Source: Archilochus colubris | Lineage: Eukaryota > Chordata > Aves > Apodiformes > Trochilidae | Reading direction: 5' to 3' | Length of the DNA: 64,000 bases | NCBI GenBank assembly: GCA_023079485.1 | Contig: CM041089.1 | Span: 14,089,001 to 14,153,000, forward strand | Notes under the pieces: generated by a model | Database searches by the model: none | What the model was told of the DNA's origin: nothing | Seen by the model: the letters and a program-made list of their open reading frames with translations, nothing else | Translations under genes and position numbers: made by a program | Shown here: piece by piece, positions 26,871 to 40,007 of the stretch | Position numbering within the stretch: the first letter of the stretch is position 1 | Layout of the letters: each line of letters starts with the position of its first letter

Positions 26871-28398
26871 GTACGTGTACCCTTGGACAGCTCATCCTTC
26901 TGCCTCTGTGCAGGAGGAGGGTTAGGGTTGGCATTCAGCACATGTATTACTACAGCTTTTGCACTTGTTTGTTTGATGCTTTGTTTCTGGTTGCTTTTTT
27001 GAAAAGGAGATGTTACATTTGGCTTTTTCTTGCAGTAAGACAGACTTGCACTGTTGGTGTATGCACTGAGGTTAGAGGCTCACAGTTCTGTCCCCTTGGA
27101 TTGTATTTCATCATCAGTACCTTTTTCTTCAAGGATTTAAAAATCTTACAGCCTTTATTCAGAAAGGATAAAAATTTGAAAACTGTCAGGACATATGTGT
27201 TTCCTACAGCCTGTTGCTAGTAAAATTTAACCTTTTTGTCTTACCATTTCTTTTAGACCCTTAGGGGGAAATAAATTGGGATTGCCAAGCATCTGGCTTT
27301 CTTCCTTGCCCAACCAGGTCTTGTCTCACAGATTGTTTACAGTCTCAGTTTCCTTCCAGAGATTAAAAAAAGGTGATTTTTAAAAATTGAAAATCAATAG
27401 GAAAGTAACTCAAATCTGTATCCTAACAAGATTGCTACATGCAATGCCTTTAGTTAAGGGGGAAAAACAGAGCCCTGAAGGTGTCCTAATAGTGACTGAA
27501 AGCAGCTGGCTTCTTGAGCCCCTTCAACAGGTAACTGGGGAACTAGGACAATACAATATAGCAAACATGAAGCAAGTAGTCTGCTTACAAGCATCTTGAG
27601 CCTTTAGGCCCTGTCTAGTAAGGCAGTTGCAGATGACCTTTTTAAATATGTTCAAAGGCATTAAGGTTCTTTCATTTAAGTGTTTTTTCTGGGTGGCCAA
27701 ATGCACTTTAGAGCAGCAATGTACTGCAAATTGTTCCTCAGGCACAGGATGGCAGGTGTTACTTTTTTTCTTCCCTAAGTTTCAGTGTTACCAAAGTTGT
27801 CCAGAACTGTCTTGTACTAGGCAGGCACAGCACTGCTCCAACAAGCACAATTTCAGCTGAACCCAATCATAAGCACCCAGTATTTTCCTTCAGTTTCTTT
27901 TCCAATCTGATACAATTTCAGCACTGAAATGAGAGGCATATTTATATACACTCAGTCAATCTGCTGCACACTACCAGGGCCTGTGTACCTTAGCTTCCCT
28001 TTCAGGATCTGCAAATTGGTTTCCCAAGCATTATGTGCTTCCACAGGAAAAATCTGCTGTACCTGGGCAAATGAGATAAAAGACCCAGAAGAATCATTAT
28101 TTTTACTGCCACTAACAAAAATTTGTGCTTTTAAAGAATGGTTACACTTGCTTCATGATTTTTGAACCATAGAGCTTACAACTTAACTTCAAATGACAAT
28201 GCTTAAAATCTCCTTAGATTCTCCCCCTGAATTCCTCATAAAAAGAACAAGATGAAAGAGTAATGCAGGGCTCACAAGCTGTGTGCTGTAGAAGATGGGC
28301 CAGTTGTTCTTACCCACAGCTCAGCCCAAGCAAATGCTGCTATGGGGTGGAAGATGAGCAGCGGGAACTCTCATGGTGTTTCTCTTTCTCCCTTTCAG
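26871..28398 (+). other. MOB2: Last MOB2 intron
   Basis: A 1528-nt intron with donor GTACGT and a pyrimidine-rich acceptor CTTTCTCCCTTTCAG. No repeat or extra exon is recognised. Confidence 0.92.
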
Positions 28399-28703
28399 GC
28401 AAGGAATTCCCCAACTCGTTTGAGTCCCTAGTGAAGAAGATCTGCAAGTACCTCTTCCACGTGCTTGCTCATATCTACTCCTCACACTTTAAGGAGACTT
28501 TGGCACTGGAGCTGCACGGACATTTAAACACACTCTACACACACTTTATCCTATTCATCAGGGAGTTCAACCTCGTGGACCCTAAAGAGACCACCATCAT
28601 GGATGACCTCACAGAGGTTCTCTGCAGCACCAGTGGGAGCAGCAGTAACGGGAGCGGCAACGGGAGCAGCGCAGGAGCACAGAACCATGTCAAAGAGAGA
28701 TGA
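28399..28703 (+). CDS. MOB2: MOB2, terminal coding exon with HX4H zinc ligands and stop
   Basis: This exon encodes the C-terminal half of the Mob domain: KEFPNSFESLVKKICKYLF, then HVLAHIYSSHFKETLALELH, then FILFIREFNLVDPKE and MDDLTEVLC. The AHIYSSH motif gives the HX4H zinc ligands that pair with CX4C in the exon at 20292. After the domain comes a short low-complexity Ser/Gly/Asn linker made of AGC/GGC/AAC-type codons, then the conserved end QNHVKER and TGA (28701-28703). The four exons together give 227 codons. With the missing short first exon the protein would be close to the roughly 237 residues of human MOB2. Confidence 0.97.
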
Positions 28704-28761
28704 GCCCACCTACAGGATCAAAACTAACATTAAAAACAATATTATATATTCTGTGTGTATG

Positions 28762-28789
28762 TGTATGTATATGTTCAGATATACATACA
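28762..28789 (+). other. Perfect 11-bp hairpin in the MOB2 3' UTR
   Basis: TGTATGTATAT (28762-28772) and its exact reverse complement ATATACATACA (28779-28789) are separated by the 6-nt loop GTTCAG. It lies about 60 nt after the MOB2 stop codon, inside a TGTA-rich stretch. The function is unknown. Confidence 0.75.
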
Positions 28790-29005
28790 GACATATACAT
28801 CAATGAAAGCTGAAAGAAATGATGCTGCCACCACGGGAGGCGTAGTCGCACGGGACTGTATGGAGCTTTGGTTTCATGCGCCACCTGGCGAGAAGTTGCA
28901 CCAATTTATTTTATTTTCTGTCCACTCCTCCTTTCCCTATTCAGATGGATGATGAGTGCTGTTTTTAGAGAAAAGCCAAGTTTGAGAGTGGGGCCACTCT
29001 TGATC

Positions 29006-29066
29006 TTTTTGGTTTTTTTTTGTTTGTTTGGGGGTTTTTTTTTGTTTTGTTTGTTTTGTTTTTTCT
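29006..29066. repeat. T-rich (GTTT)n tract in MOB2 3' UTR
   Basis: Runs of T broken by single G or GGGGG, including TGTTTGTTTG and TTTTGTTTTG units. Another similar T/G tract follows at about 29185-29220. Confidence 0.8.
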
Positions 29067-29677
29067 TACTTTGGTCTTGAGTGCAAGCCCTTTGTCTTTC
29101 TAGGATGGTGGTCCTGCCATTTAAAAAATATCTACTATATTCTAAGAAGTGACTTTTACTTTGAAGTGGCTTAAAATGCAGGTTTGGTTTGTTTTGGTTT
29201 TTTGGGGGGGTGGTTTTTTTGGCTTGATTTTATATAGACTGCCCCTTACCCTGCCAAAAACCCAGTTGAGTGCATCTTGCCCTTTGAATGGGAAGAAACT
29301 CCTGGCTTGACTAGAGTAGCAACCAGGGGCTTGCTACATGTTGAAAGTGATTCTCCAGTTGTCCCATCTACCTGGTCACAACACGTGAACATGCAAGAAG
29401 ACCCCCACAAGCCTTTCTGCTTATTGCTCCTACAACATATATACTCTTTCCTCTGCTCCCCTGCCTCCTCTTTTCCCAGGCATACCTGTACAAATTAGAG
29501 TAAGATCACTGGAGTTCAAAACCCATGTGCAAGAGCCACCACCATTTGCTTCCCACTGAGCAGAGGCCCAGGGAGGGGGGAGAAGGGAACACTGAGTCAG
29601 TCACCGCCTGTGCTAGAAAGATGGCTGTTGGCATAAAATTATATTGTTGGCTTATTTTAGTTCATCTGTTCTATAAC

Positions 29678-29683
29678 AATAAA
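29678..29683 (+). terminator. Polyadenylation signal of MOB2
   Basis: AATAAA, about 975 nt after the MOB2 stop, is followed 20-40 nt later by a GT-rich segment (TTTTGTGTTTG). It is the first canonical hexamer seen after the stop. Confidence 0.6.
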
Positions 29684-30254
29684 AACAAATCTATCAGCCA
29701 TAAGCTTTGCTTTTGTGTTTGCAGCGTCAAAAGTCAGCAGAATCCACCCCTATGGCTTCCCTGTCACCACTGAATGCTGATGGTCCTGCTGCCAGCCCCC
29801 TTTTTAACTAATAATTTGTCAGCCACCCTGTAATCTTCCATTTATAGTCAATTCTGTGCTCTTGCTGGTAGTGCTAGCAACCTCCTCCTCCGAAGCACTC
29901 TGAGGATAACCAACACTCAGAAAGGAGCAAGGTTCCAGTTTATACATACTTACAGTCTGAAAATACAGCAGGGTCTTGGATATTTTGTGACAAATATTGT
30001 ATCATGTGGATACAAAATTGTATCAGTGTTGTATCTGCACAGTGATATTACTCTTTCCTTCATATTCCATTGAATTCTTGCAGTCAGCAATGCCAGTTGG
30101 GAAAAATGCCAAATTTGGCTTGCAATTGTACTTCTGTCAAATCTGTGGCAGCCTCTGACAATTGTTACTGGGTTATCCTGAGATATACATCATTTATAAC
30201 TAACCTGGCATGAATCCTGGGTGTTCCTGAATGATGTCTGTAACTGTATTAGAA

Positions 30255-30440
30255 GTCAGTAGAGAGAAAAAAAGGAAAAGCATAAGTGGGAAAAAAAATG
30301 CATGAGCAAGAAAGCAAAGAAAAAAAAAAAACAAAAGCAAGAAAAAGGCTTCTGAAGAAGTGTGCAAAAAAAGCAGATAAAGCATGCAAGTGAGAAAAAG
30401 AGCAGAGGCATGAGCACAGCAGAAGGGGAAATGTAAAAGA
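30255..30440. repeat. Purine-rich imperfect repeat
   Basis: Nearly 190 bp with A and G dominating, built around recurring GCATGAGCAAGAAAGC-like, GCATGCAAGTGAGAAAAAG-like and GCATGAGCACAGCAGAAG-like words. On the - strand it is a polypyrimidine tract that leaves two frames open by composition alone. Confidence 0.6.
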
Positions 30441-32464
30441 AAACCATCTCAAACCTTGTGAAGCCAGACCTCTGTGTTTGTTTCCAGACTGTGGGTACCT
30501 TGTGAACCCAGAAGCAAATGCACTGGAGTCCCAGTGACCTCACTTCACAAGGCTGTGCCATCCTTACCATGTCTTCCCTGTGGCCTCTGTAACCAGAGGT
30601 AGATTCCCATTTGGTCTCCATGTATGCTGATGGGAGACTCTGCATTACAATTCCCTGCACTAATGCCTGCAGGAAAACCAAAGGTCACCAGAAGCTGTCA
30701 GAGCAATGCCATTTGTAAGGCCTCTGAGCTACTTGAAATGAGAGCAGAGTTAAAGGTAAGAAATTAATAGCAAAGACAACAACTCAGCCCCAAATATTCC
30801 TGGTCATTTATTATCTGCTTGTAAAAACATGTTTGCAGTCTCAATTCTAAAGGACCATTTGGAAATAATACATATTTGGGAAACATTTAACTTGGAAGAA
30901 GATGCAGTTGAGCTCTTTCTTGGAAGACTGACTTAGCTACAACTCTTTTAAAAAAGTTTCAGATCACAACACAGTGATATCTCTATCAAATGCAGGGGTG
31001 ACTATTCCTTAGCTTCCCACAGGAAAATTGACAGCCTCATAGGAAGTCTGGGAACCCATGTGATGCAAAGCAGCAAACTATTCGTTCAGCTACCAGAACA
31101 GTGAAATATCACATTACCTCTAGGAGAGCCCTCCTGCATGGCAGCTGTCCCAAGTTACCCTGCAGACAGTTGATACTCCTGAAAGCACACATGCTTCACC
31201 TAGCAAGGTAATATTTTTAGATCTTGCAAGCAGTTAATAGGAACTCAAATAACAAAACCTGTTCTAGTGTAACCTGTCTGGTTGGTTTTAGCAGTGGAAG
31301 TAAAAAAACATTAGTGCCAACTCTACTGTTCTTGTTTTCCTGTTACTGTAAAGTTCAGCCTCAAGGTGCCCAGGCATGTTTCAGAGGTTACTGAATTAGG
31401 ATGTAGTAACCTTAGCTACAGAAGGGCCACTTTGTCTTCAAATTCTGCCTGCATGATGTCACTGCAGCATGTCACTGACCATCCACACTGTTAGCACTGA
31501 GCCTGGATGCCCCTGGATCTAAAAGACAGGCTTAGGTCTTCTAACACTGAGGAAAATGTCATAAACGTGTTTTGTGAATTGTTTAAAGCACCATTAGCAC
31601 AACAGAGGCAATGTGATTATGCTGCAGTCAACCCCCCATTCCTTCTCAGCCCTCCTGCCTTGAGGATCACGAGACACTGTACCATTGCTTCAGGGTTGCT
31701 AAAGAAATAAAATTACTCCCCCCCCCCAAGACCTGAGGATTTATAATTTATAGCAATGGGGTGAAGGTGTTACAGCAAGCTGAAACTTTTTTTCCTCTTC
31801 ATCTTGTCATTACCAGTAAGTCTTTGAGGCTGCAGTGTCCTTAGGAACTCCAAGCATAAGCACCTGTAAATAAAACAGGAGGGAAATAATATCTTCATAC
31901 CTGCCAGCTGGAATAAACACCATCAGCAGGTAAAGCACCAAGGTCAGCAGCTTGTGTCCATTACACTGGGCTACCTCTGGCCATTCATGGCAACAGGACA
32001 CAGGAAAGTGCTATTAAGTCTTTCTCACAAACAGCCACCTTCAGCTTTGGTCTGAAGGCAATGAAGCTCTGTAGATACCACAGGGCCAGCTTCACCCCAA
32101 GCCTGACAACTGTCCTGTAGTGGCAAGCTGTAAATAGGACCAGGCATCTTCTACTCAGACCAGCAAAATCAGAGCTACATTCTTCTTCCTTGCCTGAGAA
32201 TTGCAGAAAGTTTATCCAGCCTGAGATCCCACAGAGCACACTCCTTTTATAGATGAACAACAACATTTTAACCAAGAAATTTTAAGAAAAATAGACCTTG
32301 CTTCTTACAGAACACTTTTCTGATGAGAAGATCTAAGGAGGGAGAATGATGTGTTCTGACTTTGAGGTACTACCAGTTCTGGGCAAACGTGCATACTAAG
32401 GTGCTACTGGAAGGGCTGGGGGCTAAAGGTGGATGCTGTGAGGTAACAGTTACCTCCTGCACAT

Positions 32465-32690
32465 TAGAGTCACACAATCACAGTATGGTAAGAGGCTGGA
32501 AGGGACCTCAGGATCATCTAGTCCAACCCCCCCTAGAGCAGGATCCCCCAGAGATGGTTTGAGAGGAATACATCCGGGTAGGTCTTGAATGTCCCCAGGG
32601 ATGGAGATTCCACAGCCTCCCTGTGCAAGCTATTCTAGGGCTATGTTACCCTCAGAGTAAAGAAATATTTTCTCATTTTTAATTTGAGAA
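32465..32690 (-). mobile_element. CR1 LINE 3' fragment
   Basis: Read on the + strand it starts with a decayed tail (ACACAATCACAGTATGG) followed by GGCTGGAAGGGACCTCAGGATCATCTAGTCCAACC, the complement of the CR1 3' end. The following block corresponds to the 'GGGATGGAGATTCCACAGCC' region of CR1. No open frame remains. Confidence 0.88.
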
Positions 32691-35600
32691 ACTACATTAG
32701 CAGACTAAAAGACTGTCAGAGAAACAAGAAGTCCCATAAAAGAACAAGCCAATTTTATGAGCACTTACTAAATATGCTGATCTCATACAAAGCCATGCTT
32801 CATCAAACAAGCCTTTACCCACAGCCAATTGTTAGCTCACCATTTCAGATGTAAACAGAAAAACATAAATCCAGAAATACTTTTCCATTACCTAAATTGA
32901 AGAAAGAAGAATAAATAATTGATTTATTCCATTCAAATGTACTAAGCCAAACCAATGCTAGTGTCTGTAGAACAAATGGCAACACCAGACAATTTTATAA
33001 ACTCCAGTTCTGATGCCAGGATGCTGGCAGCAGTTACAGCACAGAGCTCAGTATGTCATCTTGCTGCTGCAATAATACTGATGCCTGAATACAAGCTCAG
33101 TACCTGTTGGATTTAAATACAGACCTAGTATCTTAATGTGACACAGCTGTGTCCCAATATCCCCAATGGAACTGAGGATAAAAAGTATGAAAAGCACCAA
33201 ACAGCTGGCACAAATCCCTCACCCTGCTAATGGGCTCTTCGTTCTGTTCATGGACAAAAGGGCTGGTCTGGATGACGTGACCAGTAAAACTTTTCAAAGC
33301 TTTTCAAAGCTAGGCTAGCATGTGACTTGAGAGAAAACAGAAATTGTTGTGGCCAAGCACTCAGATCAGAGAACATGCAGAGTGCTATGTCTAGCCAGAA
33401 AAAAACCTGCGTGTCACCACCTGCTAACTTTTTTCATAATATCTAAAAAAAGAGGCATTAAAATACTGTGATGCTTTCCTAAACACTGGCACAGACTGTT
33501 AACATTCTGTCACCATGTGGTGCAGGATCCATTACACAGAGCTCCTCCTTTTGATGGTTTCTGGCTTGGGCCAGACAGCCTTTCTGCTCAGTGGGGAGCA
33601 AACCTTTGCAACACCAGCTCAGATACAGCAAGGTCAAATGCCAGCTCACAAAGGACTTCAGCTTCTATGAAACTACTGCTTCACCTGACATCCTTAAGGC
33701 TTAGAAGACTCTCAAGAACTGCAAAAGGAAACCTAAAAAAGGAAACCACATTCATCCTTGGCACCAGTCACTAATTTAACTACCACACTGAGCCAATGAA
33801 CCAGTCCAGGATTCCCCCAGAAGGGCTTTAATGCAGGTGTTCTGGACTTGAAAGCAAATCTTCAGCCTGACAAAGGAAATTAAGACAGTGCAGCTGTCTA
33901 GCACTGCACACACATTAGACTCCACAGAGCAGTGGTTACCGTCTGCTGCTTCCTGCATGGACTGAATTCCTTTAGCAAAGACTTCTACTTGAAAACTCTA
34001 CTTCCAAGCAGATGAGATTCTTCTACATGACATTGCACCCCGCCTCCCAGTTGCACTTGACCAATTATCAAACACAAACTCTAACTTCCATAGCATTAAT
34101 GCCCCAAAACATCCTGTTCCTAAACATCAAAGCTTAAGGAGTATCTTGGGTAAGAGCTAATGCTCTGACAAAGTCTGGGAAGCAATGAAATAGCTTTTAA
34201 TACAGAAATTCATCCCAACTCTGTCTGGGCCAACCTGGTTTTGTTTTTTTTTAGTTTTAGTGGCAAGCTAACACTGTCTTTGGTGTCTGCATCATAGAGG
34301 CAGATAGTATGTCCAGTCTTGGATGACTAAATGTAAGGCATAATTTTACTTTGCAAGGTGGAAATTGAATTTTGAAGTCTCCTGTAACAATTTTGGGGAC
34401 ACTGGTATTGTAGATAGCCAGAATACTTACTTATACATGCCCATCACAGGAATTTACTTTTATGACTAAGGAGAACCTTGTGTTTGGCTCCACTTAAAGA
34501 GAATAATTAAGAACAGAACTGGAAACTGACACTGAATAACCTCAAGATTTTTATAGTTAGTTGAAATCTGTATAAAACCTGTAACAGAAATCTGTGTCTT
34601 TTTCAGGTTTACTGACACTCAACAATTTAGGAAGGTTAATTTCAATCCTTGCAGCTATAAAACCTGTGTCAGCAGGGGTAAGAGAACCAGAAAATAAATG
34701 GTGCCTAAAGACCAGCTGTATCCATTGCAGCAGAACTTTAAAAACTTAAGCTACTTTAAGATTTTCAAAAGAGCACAAATAATAATAAATGTCTTGGGAT
34801 AGTCTTACCATTTTAAAAACTATTTTAAACTTGCTTAAATGCAATCTCCAGAATAATCAGTGTCATAGTCCTGGAATGGAAAAAGGGCTGCAGGTAATTT
34901 CTAGCAACTCTTAAAACGAGATGTGCATCAAGACCTCAATATGATTCATGATTGCTAATTCAGTCATTGTCACACCAGTGATACTCATGGTCTGCAGAAC
35001 TGCAAACAACTAATCCGTGTTTGAATCTGCACCTTTTGACCCAATAAGGTTTGTGCAGGAAGTCTCTCATTTCACTTCCAGAAGGCTGACATTAAAAAGC
35101 AGGTATCAGGCAGGTAGACGGGCACTGCAAACCAACATTTGGTGGCATCCTACTGCCAAGACCAAACCACAGTTTGAAGTCCATACACTGGGTAAGAAAC
35201 ACATGAAAGCTGTAGAACAAAAGAAAGCAGAGACACTTCCCAGATGGACACGTAAGGCTCCTTCCACTTAACAATTTCAACTACAAAGCCACTGCTTGAG
35301 TCCAGGGCTTAAGCCAGATCAGTTCAAGCTCACACAAAGCTCAGCACTGAGGCACCACAAGACTACACATTGTCAGGTGAATCACAAAGCCTAGCTGCTT
35401 GCAATTGCAAGCAATTCTGCAACCCAACCATCTGTCTCTCCCAGGGCTGCATGCTGAGCAGATGTTAATCCCTGAGAAATGTCTGCATGCTTCCTCTTTT
35501 TCTCTCTGGTTTTGTTTTGGGTTTTTTAAAAAAATAATACTTATAATATGTTCAAGCCAGTGATACAGGGCACATGAGTATCCTGCACTCCCAGCCCCAG

Positions 35601-35885
35601 ACTCCTCAGTGCACACCATTATGGGCTGAAGGTCGAAAGGCACACTTAAAACACCCTGCAGGAAAAAAACGGGGAATGTTCAGAGAATGATCAGTACCAG
35701 CCCAGCTTCAAATCACACAGAGCCAAGCCTGAATGTTCTTGCTGAGCAACTTCTGGGCTCCCTGGCAATGGGAACCATGCTGTGGTGTGCATGCAGATAA
35801 GGTATCTCACGAGGAGCCACTGAAGAAGTAATGTGCATTTTGCAGACCTTCATGGGAATGCAGCCTGAGACTGCTATAGATAGCT

Positions 35886-35902
35886 AGGCAGACAGACAGA
35901 CA
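35886..35902. repeat. Short (CAGA)n tract
   Basis: About four tandem CAGA/GACA units between the two genes. Confidence 0.7.
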
Positions 35903-36984
35903 GTAACTGCTCTTTGCCACTCAGTCTCATTGACCTGGTTGTACTTAGGGGCCAGATCAGAACTGCCAGGAATATGTGGGTGCTGTTAGGACTGGACAGG
36001 ACCCAATGCTCATTTTGTGGACTCCCACTGGCACCTGGCTGAGAGCTAGTTTGACATCTTCACAAATCTGGCCCTGCCACATGGATGCTTGTGGACTCGG
36101 GTGGAGACCATGTACCCTTTCTTCTTCCTACATCAAATCAAACCACTAAGCTGAATTTAGTAACAAGATGGCAACCCTGTGAATGAAGTTAATCTTATGC
36201 AGTAACCACTGCTTAAATGTGAAAGCACAACAAATACTCAAATCCACCAGGGAATTCTGATTGGATTAGAAGCCCTCTGAATTTCATTATAATATCTCTA
36301 AAGAAGGTAAAAAGTGAAAGTACAGCTGGAGAACAGAGATTAAAAAAACATTAGAACAGTTTAATTATCTGTTATTATTGGATTAACATTCGTTTCTGAT
36401 CCAGGTGCTCCTCAGATAAACAACTCAGGTGTTTTCAAAAGTGCTGTTTTCTTTTGCAATGACAGACTTCTGGCCCATAAATGAAAACATAGGATTTTTT
36501 TTTTCCCTTTTTGTTTATCTATCACCCCTCCATGGACAAAGCTGTTTCTTGCTGCACTACCAAAGAATGTAATGGAGCAGACTGTAGCTCTGATGTGCTG
36601 CTGAAATAAGTGTCAATAATATGCCACAGTACTTAGCTGTCCAGGCTCCTATGGTAGCAGGCTCTACTTACATCACCCTTTGAGAAGGACCAGGTGGTTA
36701 TGCATGGTCCTTACTGTCACACAAATTGCTTAGCTGTGTCTCTGTCACACTGGGGCTGAATGCTGTCATGTCCCTGCAAAGCTACGTAGAAGCTACACAG
36801 GCTAGAGCAAGGTATACTCATACCTCTCTTCCATCCTTTCTTGCCTCTGCACAACCCCACTGAGGGTAGGCACAGTGTACAGCTTGTAAAAGTCTTCAGG
36901 AAGCAAAGAAAAAAGGCAGCATCTGTGTTACCAGTTCTTTGAGGAAGGTCCCGTGTTCTAGTCATTGTTCTTCTTCACACTTAC

Positions 36985-37160
36985 TGACCAGCAGGGCATT
37001 GCACAAGGCCCAGTGTGGGTTCCACTCAGCAGAACTGGCTTTGCTTCAAACAACTGACAAGTGGAATGTTGGACTGAGAATTGGGCCTGATAAGCACGGA
37101 AACTGGGATAGCAGGTGAGGGGTGTTGCCCAGCACAATAAATCCAGCAGTGAGCTGCCTC
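36985..37160 (-). other. Candidate exon of an uncharacterised - strand transcript
   Basis: On the - strand, acceptor TCTCTTCAG precedes 37160 and donor GTAAGTG follows 36985. The 176 nt between them are open in one frame (2 nt plus 58 codons, ending CAMPCWS). No homology is recognised. Splice consensus of this quality occurs by chance in long introns, so this is only a candidate. Confidence 0.25.
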
Positions 37161-37445
37161 CTGAAGAGACTGGAATGGTGGCCAGATAAAAGCTATCCCA
37201 AACCGAAAGCATCCAGTGTGCTTACAATGGAGGGGGGGGTGGAGGGGGTGTGTGTGGAAATATTGAAGAAGCAATATTCCTGAAGTTTGAATCTACAAGA
37301 AGTGTGGCAGAAGACACCAGGAGCATATAAGGAACACCCAATGCAAAGGATGCATTCATCCTTTGCTGCCTCAGACTGGACAACCACCTGAGGCAAAAGG
37401 ATGGGGATGCTGCTGGGTCCTCAGGTGGAGATAACTTTTATTTAC

Positions 37446-37865
37446 CTCCCTCTTTCTCTCTCAGACCTGCCAAATCTTCACCAGATTAGTTCACATCGCT
37501 TGTGCCATTTGTGGTCCACCAAATAAAATCTGTTTTCACCCAACCCTGTGTGGCTGGACTTTGTTTTCATGTGATCCAAAGAGCAAGTCAGCATCCACAG
37601 GGTGAATCCTAACACCCAGCACACAGCACCACTGATCACCAGCAGCTTCACATAACATCTAACAAACACCATATTCTGTACTCTACAGGATTTCTGCTTG
37701 CTACTAAGGACATCTTGCTTCTCCACCTCTCTTGTGGAGAGTAGAAGAGCAGCAGCCATGAAAGCAACAGGTGGACTGGCAAAGCCTGTTCCTACTGCAT
37801 GACAAGAAACTACCAGACTCACCACAAGGTTTACTATCAGCTTCTGCTTGTTTTTTTGTTGCTTA
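37446..37865 (-). other. Candidate exon with a 128-codon open frame
   Basis: On the - strand, acceptor CTTCTTATCACTGCAG precedes 37865 and donor GAG|GTAAAT lies at 37446. One frame is open from the acceptor to a stop at 37478. It encodes about 128 residues with two hydrophobic stretches: LIVNLVVSLVV near the start and KLLVISGAVCWVLGFTLWML further on. These look like membrane segments, but no family is recognised and the Cys- and Lys-rich remainder could be chance. The frame continues upstream of the acceptor to an ATG at 37957. It may be non-coding or part of an unknown retroelement. Confidence 0.25.
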
Positions 37866-40007
37866 CTGCAGTGATAAGAAGTAAGAGATATTTTGCAATA
37901 TTTATTAGTTGGATAACAGCGGTATTTAAAGGTTGTACCAAGAACAATGCCAAACATAATTCTCAGACTAAGCTGTAATCCTTCTGGTGAAGACCATACA
38001 GACCTGCTGACAAGACAGCTGAAGGAGACAACACAGAGAAAGATGATAGAAAAAAAAAATCAACGAAGCAGTCTGGCCAAAGTCACCAAGCTTATCAGTT
38101 TTTGCCCAAAATCAGACCTCAGCTCTCCCACAGGCCTCCTCATTCATCATCACCCTCTGCATTGTCAAGGATCACAGAATACTTACACTGCAAACACTCA
38201 AGTAGTGCAACCTTTTCAGTAGTCTTTTATCATAAACAGAACGAGCACAATCTCCCTCTCTGTGAGAAGCAGAATCTCATGGAACTAGCTGTCCAGCTCC
38301 ATCCCCAGACTGAGCATGACCTGCTGTCCAGTAGGATCCACACCCCTGCAGCATGTTTCTGGGGCTGACAGGGGAGCTGCTGTGCTATCCTCAGAGTTCC
38401 CAGCACCTGAACACTCACTGCTACATAACAGGATGAAGCCTCAAGAACTGCTCCTATTTCCTTATCTTGCCACTGAAACAGGCAACATCTCACTCATGGA
38501 TGCCTGGTCAGGATTGCAGAGGACAGCATCTACCCAGTCACCAGCTACTTAGGACATTTATAAATGAATTCTAACTAGGAAAAGCAAAGAATCAGGCAAA
38601 GCATATAAAATGCAGTGTAACAACTGAGAAAAAAATGGGGGGTGGGAGAGTGAATAACATTACCTTGTGCTGGAAAAGTCACCTATGTGATATGCCATGT
38701 TAACAGCCATTAACATCAATGCACCAGAGCAGGGTTAAATTGGTAAGAAAAACAAATACAGAGCAGGGTACCAGCATAACCAGAACCAAGGAACCTGGCT
38801 TCCCAAAGGGATCAGTGTCAGCAGGCTGCACAAGAGCACAGCAAGCCTGTCCCATGCTTGCTCCGTTGTGCATGCCCCCATGCAGCTCTGCTGCTGGCTG
38901 GCAGCCCAGCGCTGGGAAGGCAGTTCCCACAGGTCACCCCTCTTAGTAAAGGGGACAGGAAAGGATATGCCACTTCACAGGCAAAAAACAAAAACAAAAA
39001 AACCACAAACCAACCACAACAACAAAAAACAGCTGAAGAAGAAAAATATACACTGGGAACTTACAAGGCAGCATAGATGCCACTTTGTTTGGTCAGGTCC
39101 ACCACTTCAGTGTGGCTGAGGCAATACTTCAGTCTCAAATTGAGCACTGATTCCTGCACCACTGAATCTAAGCACAGCCACTTGCAGCACCAAGCCCTAG
39201 CAAGCTAAATTACATCTAAATATAGAAACAAGGAAATAGCAGCATGGACCTTTACCTTCTTTGAATGCAATTCCTAATTCAGTCAATACAGGTCTCTGCC
39301 AGATGTAGCTGCTGGCAGACTCTGACAGCCACGACTGTTACATCCTAGAGAGTGCTGCTAGCACCAGGAAACCCACCAGCTCTCTCTCATGTCAGACAGA
39401 CTGCTGACTGTTCAGTCTGTTTTACACCTGTAAGTTATGAACTGTTTAGCCTACACACACACTTATCAGCTTATATATTCAACACAAGGCAAGAGGCAGA
39501 GAAAGGAAGAGACTTGTGCTCTCTCACACCAGCTCTCACAACCTCACCCTTCTTTACTTCTGTTACCCAGCTCAGTTTTCAGTCATCCCCTCTGTAAAGT
39601 GCTGACAAAGCTGTCATTGCTGTGCCATCCAACTATCTGATAAGTACCTTCACACTGAATAGTTAAGGTTAATTATTATTTGACTATACATTTGATTCCC
39701 TATAGGAGAATAAAATTCAGAAACTTTAGACGAGGACACTGCCAAACCAGGCTATGTGCCACAGATCCCTGTGCTGGGTCCAGGTCTCCTTTCCCCAGGG
39801 TAAGTCAATAGGCAGAATTTCTGAGTTATCTCAGTGCAAGCAAAACCATGTGTCTGACTCTCACATGAAGCATAAGAACTTCTGAACTAAGCAGTTTGGG
39901 GACCCACTGCAAACTTACTGTGGTTCAGACAAAAAATGAGCTTCCCGCTTGATTCCCTGTTTCTGCGGCTCAATTGCAGTAAGACAGGAATAGTCTAACA
40001 AAATTAC

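Larger units (their letters stand above)
28704..29705 (+). other. MOB2: MOB2 3' UTR
   Basis: The untranslated tail runs from the stop codon to just past the first clear polyadenylation signal. It contains an 11-bp perfect hairpin at 28762-28789 and a long T/G tract at 29006-29066. The 3' boundary is inferred from AATAAA at 29678-29683 plus a GT-rich element just after 29705; no transcript evidence is available. Confidence 0.65.

Noticed and set aside
30256..30681. A 141-codon - strand frame with Phe/Leu-rich 'membrane' sequence
   Set aside because: The hydrophobic part is simply the polypyrimidine complement of a purine-rich repeat; all three frames look similar.
31810..31901. Apparent donor (CAG|GTATGA) and acceptor (TTTATTTACAG|G) on the - strand with open frames on both sides
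   Set aside because: They would define an intron of only about 37 nt, below the usual vertebrate minimum. The sites may still belong to other junctions, but I cannot pair them.
38669..38690. Acceptor TTTTCCAG and donor GTAATG on the - strand
   Set aside because: They are only six bases apart, too short for a credible exon.
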